Shown one piece after another: positions 5,550-10,266 of a DNA stretch of 10,266 bases; position 1 is the first letter of the stretch; each line of letters opens with the position of its first letter. The notes below the pieces were generated by a model. That model was given only the letters and a program-made list of their open reading frames with translations, did no database searches and had not been told where the DNA came from. The DNA comes from Candidatus Micrarchaeota archaeon CG08_land_8_20_14_0_20_59_11 (GTDB taxonomy: Archaea; Micrarchaeota; Micrarchaeia; Norongarragalinales; Norongarragalinaceae), in NCBI GenBank assembly GCA_002763345.1, contig PEXZ01000022.1, positions 1-10,266 on the forward strand, in the 5' to 3' direction. A program made the translations under genes and the position numbers.

Positions 5550-6264
5550 AAATTTCGTAGAGGAGCACATAACGGAGTTCCACGACGCTCGGTTGCAGAG
5601 TTTGGAGAAGACGAGTCTCAAAGAACTTCTGAAACGAAAAAATCCCTATCTGTATCGAGCGAAAAATCTCGTGACGGCGGGGGAACTGGTTTCGTCTATT
5701 CTAGACGCAAAATTATCCTCCTCAGAAGAGGAACTTTTTGGTGAATTTTTAGAGCATCTTGCGATTTTTGTAGCGCAAAAAACCCGCAACGCTGCAAAAT
5801 CGTCTGCGCCGGGAATAGACTTCGAATACCAAGACGGGCGTACCCGATATCTAGTGTCGGTAAAATCAGGACTAAACTGGGGCAACAGCAGTCAGTGGAA
5901 CGCCTTGGAAGACAGTTTCAAAACGGCGATGAAAAGAATAAAACAGAACCGGGGCGTTTCCGATGTCCAGTGTATTCTCGGAGTATCCTACGGAAATCAG
6001 AAGACGATGGTGAAAAAAGGTTTCATCGTCCAAATATGCGGCCAAAACTTCTGGTATATGGTAAGCGGAAGCAAAGATTTCTACATCCAGATAGTCGAAC
6101 CTCTTGGGCACAGAGCAAAAGAACTCAACGATTCCTTTAAACAGAGAAAGGCTCGGCTTGTAAATAAATTTACGGGCGAGTTCATAAGCGACTTTTGCGA
6201 TAGAGACGGCACTATTTTGTGGAACAAGGTTATCGAATTCAATTCAGGTAACCTTCGCCTGTAG
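5521..6264 (+). CDS. PmeII-like type II restriction endonuclease
   Basis: A 247-residue protein that from memory matches the PmeII family of type II endonucleases: an N-terminal LKRKNPYLYRAKN (37-49), then GIDFEYQDGRTRYLVSVKSG (98-117), LNWGNSSQW (118-126), a GVSYGNQKT stretch, GQNFWYMVSG (174-183), IVEPLGHRAKELN (191-203) and a final VIEFNSG. The presumed PD-(D/E)XK core is Asp100 and Ser113-x-Lys115, with an upstream Glu (71, 75 or 78) as a possible fourth ligand. It would cut unmethylated double-stranded DNA at a site protected by the preceding methyltransferase; the recognition sequence cannot be read from the protein. The ATG lies inside the end of the methyltransferase gene, with GAGG about twelve bases upstream, so it is translated second, which helps protection precede cutting. 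It is AT-rich like its partner. No truncation is apparent. Confidence 0.88.
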   Translation: MKPIKLIEVKNFVEEHITEFHDARLQSLEKTSLKELLKRKNPYLYRAKNLVTAGELVSSILDAKLSSSEEELFGEFLEHLAIFVAQKTRNAAKSSAPGIDFEYQDGRTRYLVSVKSGLNWGNSSQWNALEDSFKTAMKRIKQNRGVSDVQCILGVSYGNQKTMVKKGFIVQICGQNFWYMVSGSKDFYIQIVEPLGHRAKELNDSFKQRKARLVNKFTGEFISDFCDRDGTILWNKVIEFNSGNLRL

Positions 6265-6277
6265 CCTAGCTGTGTTG

Positions 6278-6283
6278 TTTTTT
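6278..6283 (+). terminator. Possible T-rich terminator after the restriction endonuclease
   Basis: TTGTTTTTT in the 17-base gap between convergent genes. Archaeal transcription often ends at short T-runs on the coding strand. The run overlaps the helicase stop codon. No hairpin precedes it. Confidence 0.4.
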
Positions 6284-8933
6284 AGATGCGCCAGTACTGC
6301 CGCGTCCTTATGAAGTTCCGTTGCGCTTCCAATAAATCCAGCAGCAGCGCCTCCTCGTTCTCGTGCTGCTTCCGCAGCACGCGCGCAGCGGTATCGGGGC
6401 CCACGCCGAACGTGCTCAGCGCTAGCAATCCCCGCCGTCCGTAGTGCGCGACTATTGCCGTCGTCTTCCGCTGCCCTTCGAGCATCACCTGGTTCGAGCC
6501 GCAATACGGGCAGACGATATGCTCCTCGGCGTCCCTGAGCGAGCGCCAGAACGTGCGCTTGCAGAAGCCGCATTGAAGATGGGCGCGCTTCGCCATCAGC
6601 GTTTCCCTGAACCCCTCCAGCACCTTCGAGCCCGCGGCATCAGCTGGCGTTATCAGGTCCCCGAACGCGCCGAGCTCGAAGAACTCCTTCGCAAGAGGAG
6701 ACCACGCATCCCGCTCGTTCAACAGGACGATTGCCGAGCAGCGCAGCGCCTTCTGCGCATCCTCCGCCGACGCGTTGCCCCACATCACTTCCTCCAGCGC
6801 CTCTTTCCAGACAGGCGAACCCTTCTCGCTTTCCGCCAGCCGTTTCAGGCTGAAATCCCTCCATTCCGCTTTCTTCGAGATGATGCCGAACGCCTTCGCA
6901 ACCCCCCCGAACTTAAAACGGAAGAGCTGCGTGTTCGGCAGTATTTTTTCGAGAATCTTCGCCAAATCCTTCGTCTTCAAGTCGTCAAGCGCCGCCTTCA
7001 CGCGCGACGGCTCGACGCGTTTGCCGAATTCCAGCTCAACTCCGTAGGCGCTCGCCTTCACGCGCGCGCTCCCTCCGTGCGACAGCACCGCGGCGAGAAC
7101 CCGCCCCAGCGCCTCGTTCGCCTTGTTGCCCGCGAAGCAGTGCACGATGCACAATTCGCCGCGCATTTCGATGTGAATCCTGTCGGGTGCGGGAACGAAG
7201 AATTTCCTCTGCTCCGCGGCGTAACCCGCAACCTTCTTCCGCGCATCGGCGTCCAAATCGGGAAGCTCGCATCCTCCGAACGCTTTCGCAACCTCCTGCG
7301 CCACTTCCGGCGCAACTGGAATCTCCTCGCCAGCCCATTCCGGAATCGCTGCTGCGATGTCCCGCGTCGGTTCCACGATTATCTCCTTCTCGCCCACGCC
7401 CATCACGCGCCATGCCCTTCCCCGCGCGATGAACGAAACGCCCTCCCGAAGATACTCGCTCACGAACCCCTCGTCAAGAACGCCGACGTTCTTGCGCGTG
7501 TTCGCGTCCTTGACGAAATACCTCTTCTTGTCGCGAATCGTCGAAACGTTTTCGTAATAATACAGGCGCGTGCGCCTCGAAGCCGCAATCTCCCTTCCGT
7601 CGAAAAGCACGACGCCCGCTTCCGAAATGCGCCGCACCACGTCCAGAAAATCGTCGTAGCCCAATTCGGAAAACGGCATCGCCTTCGTGATTATTTCGTA
7701 CGCCTTCGTCGCCTGCATTTTCCCGAAATCCAGGCACAGTCCCGCGATTTGGTGGCCGACGACGTCGAGCGCGTTTTTGCGTATTCCCTCGCGCTCCAGC
7801 AGCCCCGCCTTCGCGCGTTTCGCGACGACTCCCGCCTCGATGCAGTCAAGCGCGCCGCCCGCAATCACGACGCCCCTCGGAATCAAATGCTTGCGGTGCC
7901 CGCTTCTTCCGACGCGCTGCAGCAGCCGCGTAGCCTGCCGCGGCGAAACGAACTGCACCACCATGTCGATTTCGCCGATGTCGATGCCGAGTTCCAGCGA
8001 ACTCGTGCAAACCACGCCCTTGATTTTTCCCGACGCGTCCTTGAACTCCTTTTCCGTTTCCACCCGCGCCTCCTTGGAAAGCGAGGAGTGATGCACCGCG
8101 GCTTCGCCTTCCGCCAGCGCCTCCAGCAGCAGCGAACCGAGCGATTCCGCGTGGTAGCGCGTATTCACGAAAACGAGCGTCCTGCGGTGCGTCTCAATCA
8201 GTTCCTTGACGCGCTCGAGCCGCGCCCTGCTTTCAACTCCGAGCGCCAGCTCCTCGAAACCCTTCGCCTTCGACGGGCTCTCGACAGTGACGTGCAACTC
8301 CCTGCCAAGTCCGCTTTCAACAACCGCGCATGTCGGAGACAGAAAGCGCGCAACCTCCTCCTTGCTCCCGACAGTCGCGCTGAGCCCTATTGTCTGGAAG
8401 TTCGGCGATTTCACGCGCAGCCGTTCCATGCCAATCGCAAGCTGCAGCCCGCGCTCGCTTTCAACAAGCTCATGAATCTCATCGACAACGAGGAACCGCA
8501 CGTTCACAAGCGACTCGCACAGCTTCGGCGCGACGAGCAGTGATTGCAGCGTCTCGGGAGTCGTGATGAGGAACTGCGGCGGATGGTCGCGCTGCTTCGC
8601 GCGCTCGGAAGAGGGCGTGTCCCCGTGCCGAACGCCGATGCGAATCCCCAGCATGTGGCAGAAGAACGTGAGCCGCTCAATCATGTCCCTGTTCAGCGCC
8701 TTCAGCGGCGTGATGTAAATCGCCTGGATGCCTTCCTTGCGTCCCGCGTCGTGTTCGTCAAGCAGGCGCGAAAGAATCGGCAGCACGGCGGCCTCGGTCT
8801 TCCCGAACCCGGTCGGTGCGATGCACAAGACGTCGCGTCCTTCCAGTATGAGCGGAATCGCCTTTTTCTGAATCTCCGTTTCCTCGGATATTCCTTTGGC
8901 GCGGGCGAGGCGCATTACCTCTGGACGCAGCAT
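6282..8933 (-). CDS. lhr: Lhr-family ATP-dependent DNA/RNA helicase with C-terminal zinc ribbon
   Basis: An 883-residue superfamily 2 helicase. RecA domain 1 has APTGFGKTEA (39-48, Walker A), TPLKALNRDM (75-84), TTPETL (124-129), DEIH (151-154, Walker B) and SAT (185-187). RecA domain 2 has LVFVNTR (253-259), LELGIDIG (313-320) and QRVGRSGHR (339-347). The length after residue 350 fits the winged-helix and beta-rich domains of Lhr-core proteins. The C-terminus carries C788-x2-C791 and C808-x2-C811, a zinc ribbon, and ends RNFIRTRQYWRI. Lhr proteins unwind forked or hybrid nucleic acids and are linked to DNA repair and RNA handling; I cannot place it in an Lhr subgroup by eye. The ATG lies 27 bases from a TATA box inside the end of the upstream gene, so it may be leaderless, or cotranscribed with that gene 15 bases upstream. 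Confidence 0.95.
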   Translation of the reverse strand: MLRPEVMRLARAKGISEETEIQKKAIPLILEGRDVLCIAPTGFGKTEAAVLPILSRLLDEHDAGRKEGIQAIYITPLKALNRDMIERLTFFCHMLGIRIGVRHGDTPSSERAKQRDHPPQFLITTPETLQSLLVAPKLCESLVNVRFLVVDEIHELVESERGLQLAIGMERLRVKSPNFQTIGLSATVGSKEEVARFLSPTCAVVESGLGRELHVTVESPSKAKGFEELALGVESRARLERVKELIETHRRTLVFVNTRYHAESLGSLLLEALAEGEAAVHHSSLSKEARVETEKEFKDASGKIKGVVCTSSLELGIDIGEIDMVVQFVSPRQATRLLQRVGRSGHRKHLIPRGVVIAGGALDCIEAGVVAKRAKAGLLEREGIRKNALDVVGHQIAGLCLDFGKMQATKAYEIITKAMPFSELGYDDFLDVVRRISEAGVVLFDGREIAASRRTRLYYYENVSTIRDKKRYFVKDANTRKNVGVLDEGFVSEYLREGVSFIARGRAWRVMGVGEKEIIVEPTRDIAAAIPEWAGEEIPVAPEVAQEVAKAFGGCELPDLDADARKKVAGYAAEQRKFFVPAPDRIHIEMRGELCIVHCFAGNKANEALGRVLAAVLSHGGSARVKASAYGVELEFGKRVEPSRVKAALDDLKTKDLAKILEKILPNTQLFRFKFGGVAKAFGIISKKAEWRDFSLKRLAESEKGSPVWKEALEEVMWGNASAEDAQKALRCSAIVLLNERDAWSPLAKEFFELGAFGDLITPADAAGSKVLEGFRETLMAKRAHLQCGFCKRTFWRSLRDAEEHIVCPYCGSNQVMLEGQRKTTAIVAHYGRRGLLALSTFGVGPDTAARVLRKQHENEEALLLDLLEAQRNFIRTRQYWRI

Positions 8934-8948
8934 AAAAATCAGTTGTCT

Positions 8949-9335
8949 TTAGACTGGATATAACTTTCGCCCGCCCCTTACTCTTAGCCAGCCCCTGCCT
9001 TCGATTATTTCTTTCAGTTGCGAGTGCAGCGTTGGCGCCGCCTTGGTAATAACATCAGATAAGTCCGTGTATTTTCTGCCGATTCCGCCCCCACTCTTCT
9101 TGGCGACATTATCCAAACCGCGCGTTAGCAGATTTGCATGCAGAAACACGCCGTCTTGCGTGGCGATATCGGCTATTTTCTCAGCCCATGGCCGTTCAAC
9201 ACCCGCCATTCTTGTCAAAAGTTCTGCGAATTGGGCGTTATGAAAACCTACGGGCACGCCTTCTTTTCGGCATCTCATTTGATACCGTTCCTCGCGGCGG
9301 TTGAGCGCCCCGTTCATGATGCGCGTGGCTGCCAT
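8949..9335 (-). CDS. Unrecognised 128-residue protein upstream of the Lhr helicase
   Basis: No family recognised. It is a soluble, basic 128-residue protein. Residues 1-60 are mostly helical and charged, 80-90 is a glycine-rich turn (KKSGGGIGRKYT), and 91-128 read as two helices plus a short hairpin (LKEIIEGRGWLRVRGGRKLY) that could be a small winged-helix-like DNA-binding end; that is speculative. The ATG was preferred over an in-frame TTG six codons earlier because an AT box about 27 bases upstream fits a leaderless start. It precedes the helicase by 15 bases on the same strand and may share its transcript, so a helicase-linked nucleic-acid role is possible by position only. By eye the composition looks less GC-rich than the helicase, perhaps a recent arrival. 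It is divergent from rbkR. Confidence 0.72.
   Translation of the reverse strand: MAATRIMNGALNRREERYQMRCRKEGVPVGFHNAQFAELLTRMAGVERPWAEKIADIATQDGVFLHANLLTRGLDNVAKKSGGGIGRKYTDLSDVITKAAPTLHSQLKEIIEGRGWLRVRGGRKLYPV
8958..8963 (-). promoter_or_regulatory. Probable TATA box for the helicase gene
   Basis: TTATAT on the leftward strand, centred about 27 bases before ATG 8933. It lies within the last codons of the upstream 128-residue gene, so the helicase may have its own promoter as well as read-through. Confidence 0.45.
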
Positions 9336-9357
9336 AAGCCTTCCTTTGGGCAAGCAA

Positions 9358-9367
9358 CTTATTTAAG
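9358..9367. promoter_or_regulatory. Shared bidirectional TATA-like box for rbkR and the leftward 128-residue gene
   Basis: CTTATTTAAG is near-symmetric and lies about 22 bases from the rbkR GTG and about 27 bases from the leftward ATG 9335, the only AT-rich element in the 49-base divergent gap. It overlaps the left arm of the palindrome at 9364-9377. Confidence 0.5.
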
Positions 9368-9377
9368 CGTGCGCTTA
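9364..9377. promoter_or_regulatory. Palindromic candidate operator at the rbkR promoter
   Basis: TAAGCG-TG-CGCTTA: two perfect 6-base arms around a 2-base centre, sitting between the TATA-like box and the rbkR start, where a bound repressor would block transcription. Since RbkR has an N-terminal DNA-binding domain, autoregulation is a natural inference, but I cannot confirm that this matches a known RbkR site. Confidence 0.4.
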
Positions 9378-9384
9378 TGTTCTC

Positions 9385-9996
9385 GTGAAGCCCTCGCCGC
9401 TCGACGTGCTTCTCTTTCTCGCGGAGAACGGCGCGGCAGCGGCGCCTGTCCGCGCGAGCACAACCGCGATAGCGGAGCGCGTGCACGCGTCGCAGCAAAC
9501 CGTTTCCCGCTGGGTGCGCGAGCTCCAGAAGGACGGGCTCGTGCAGAGGAAGCGCGGCGGCTTGTCCATAACGGCGCAGGGATTGCGCACGCTGACGCGC
9601 TACGCGGTGAAGCCCTCGGCGCGCCGCGAGTTCAACGGCGTCGTCTTTTCGGGATTCCGCGACGGCGCGCGTTTCATGCCGCTGTACGCGCCGCGCATCC
9701 GTTTCCTTCTCGGCTACGAGCCCTACGCCGGCACGCTGAACATCAAGCTGGCGGTGCCGCACACGCTTTCCGGCGGAATGCGCATCCCGCCGTTCGAGAC
9801 GCGGGGCGTGCAGTGCGGCGGAATCGCGCTCCTGCCCTGCATTGTGGGCGGCAAATCCCGCGGCGCAATCGTGCTTCCCGAACGCACGCACTACGGCAAC
9901 AACGTGCTCGAGATAATCGCCCCCGTGCGCCTCCGCCGCTCGCTGCGCTTGCGCAACGGCAGCGCCGTCACGGTGCAGCTACTCGAAAATAAGTAG
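9385..9996 (+). CDS. rbkR: Bifunctional winged-helix regulator / CTP-dependent riboflavin kinase RbkR
   Basis: A 203-residue protein with two domains. Residues 1-75 are a winged helix (STTAIAERVHASQQTVSRWV as helix-turn-helix, then QRKRGGLSIT as wing). Residues 80-201 are the archaeal riboflavin kinase domain (DUF120): FNGVVFSGFRDGARFM (83-98), GYEPYAGTLNIKL (110-122) as the nucleotide/flavin-binding signature, and HYGNNVLEIIAPVRLRRSL (169-187). Archaeal RibK makes FMN from riboflavin using CTP rather than ATP. RbkR fusions of this layout regulate riboflavin biosynthesis or uptake genes in other archaea. The GTG start lies about 22 bases from a TATA-like box, so the message is probably leaderless, and a palindrome overlaps this promoter. 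The gene after it encodes an ECF S component, suggesting a flavin uptake and activation unit. Length is normal for the fused form. Confidence 0.95.
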   Translation: MKPSPLDVLLFLAENGAAAAPVRASTTAIAERVHASQQTVSRWVRELQKDGLVQRKRGGLSITAQGLRTLTRYAVKPSARREFNGVVFSGFRDGARFMPLYAPRIRFLLGYEPYAGTLNIKLAVPHTLSGGMRIPPFETRGVQCGGIALLPCIVGGKSRGAIVLPERTHYGNNVLEIIAPVRLRRSLRLRNGSAVTVQLLENK

Positions 9997-10005
9997 CCCT
10001 GCGGC

Positions 10006-10048
10006 AGCGGAAAACCCCTTTTAAACAAAACCGCCCATGTTTTCCGCT
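10006..10048. repeat. 10-base inverted repeat flanking the ECF S-component promoter
   Basis: AGCGGAAAAC (10006-10015) and its exact complement GTTTTCCGCT (10039-10048) bracket 23 bases that contain the TATA-like box. Arm centres are 33 bases apart, about three helical turns, suiting two protein dimers on one DNA face. It could be an operator, or less likely a long-loop hairpin after rbkR. Confidence 0.55.
10019..10026 (+). promoter_or_regulatory. Probable TATA box for the ECF S-component gene
   Basis: TTTTAAAC centred about 27 bases before ATG 10049, fitting a leaderless start there. It is only about 15 bases from the in-frame ATG 10037, which is too close. Confidence 0.5.
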
Positions 10049-10266
10049 ATGCGCGAATCCAAGCTCCTCGCCGTTTCCGCCGTTCTCACCGCCCTTTCCT
10101 TCCTCGCGAACTTCCTGCCCTTTTTCCGGGTCCCCTGGGGCATGCAGCTGGATTTCGTGGGCGCGTTCTGGATTCTCGCGCTCTTTCTGTACGGGCTGCG
10201 CTGCGCGACTCTTGTTTCCGTTTCGTCGTCGCTGCTGCTCGCGTTCTTCTCGTCTTCGGGCTGGCT
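10049..10266 (+). CDS. ECF transporter S component, N-terminal part (probably riboflavin uptake)
   Basis: The first 72 residues of a membrane protein that runs off the right edge. TM1 covers about residues 5-23 (LLAVSAVLTALSFLANFLP) and includes A11-x3-A15, like the AxxxA contact motif by which S components dock on EcfT. PFFRVPWGMQLDFVG follows, the loop typical of ECF S components, then TM2 (about 39-53) and TM3 (about 56-70). S components bind a vitamin at the membrane and use shared EcfA/A'/T energising subunits, none of which is in view. Adjacency to rbkR suggests riboflavin (RibU-like), though the specificity is inferred only from context. ATG 10049 is preferred for its TATA spacing; the in-frame ATG 10037 would add four residues. 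Confidence 0.82.
   Translation, partial: MRESKLLAVSAVLTALSFLANFLPFFRVPWGMQLDFVGAFWILALFLYGLRCATLVSVSSSLLLAFFSSSGW

Noticed and set aside
6444..8543. 699-codon rightward frame opposite the helicase
   Set aside because: Antisense shadow; all helicase motifs lie on the leftward strand.
9333..9353. TTG start for the 128-residue gene six codons upstream
   Set aside because: ATG 9335 fits the AT-box spacing and is the commoner start codon.
9138..9992. 284-codon rightward frame across the 128-residue gene and rbkR
   Set aside because: Out-of-phase reading of rbkR, where the riboflavin kinase motifs are clear in the other frame.
10006..10048. Reading the long inverted repeat as an intrinsic terminator of rbkR
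   Set aside because: The 23-base loop is long, no T-run follows the second arm, and the repeat encloses the next gene's TATA box.

Overview
This window is archaeal. Six of the proposed promoters put a TATA-like AT box about 22-28 bases before a start codon, as in leaderless archaeal genes. Internal genes carry GGTGA or GAGG ribosome-binding sites. The gene content also fits: an archaeal CTP-dependent riboflavin kinase with a DNA-binding domain, an Lhr-type helicase, and eukaryote-like ubiquitin-pathway genes. Most genes are GC-rich with GC-rich third codon positions. I cannot assign a phylum; an uncultivated lineage is likely.

Positions 1-2301 hold the most striking region, a compact ubiquitin-like modification cluster built on two divergent operons. 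Rightward lie an 80-residue ubiquitin-like protein ending exactly in Gly-Gly and an E2-type conjugating enzyme with its HPN motif and catalytic Cys. Leftward lie an unrecognised 132-residue charged protein, an Rpn11-like JAMM isopeptidase, and a protein with a basic N-terminus, a possible winged helix and a C-terminal Cys/His cluster cut by the window edge (an E3 or adaptor candidate). No E1 is present; it may lie beyond the left edge or elsewhere.

Positions 2223-4548 hold a leftward unknown membrane-associated gene with an apparent frameshift. Divergent from it is a two-gene unit of a 39-residue ORF coupled by ATGA to purH (last two steps of IMP synthesis).

Positions 4580-6264 are an AT-richer island: a beta-class DNA methyltransferase overlapping a PmeII-like type II restriction endonuclease, probably acquired horizontally.

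Positions 6282-9335 are a leftward pair: an unknown 128-residue gene, then an 883-residue Lhr-family helicase with a C-terminal zinc ribbon.

Positions 9385-10266 form a flavin block: rbkR (regulator plus riboflavin kinase) and the start of an ECF-transporter S component, probably a riboflavin importer. Both promoters carry inverted repeats that could be operators. No rRNA, tRNA, CRISPR array or insertion sequence was seen, and no gene-free stretch exceeds about 150 bases.
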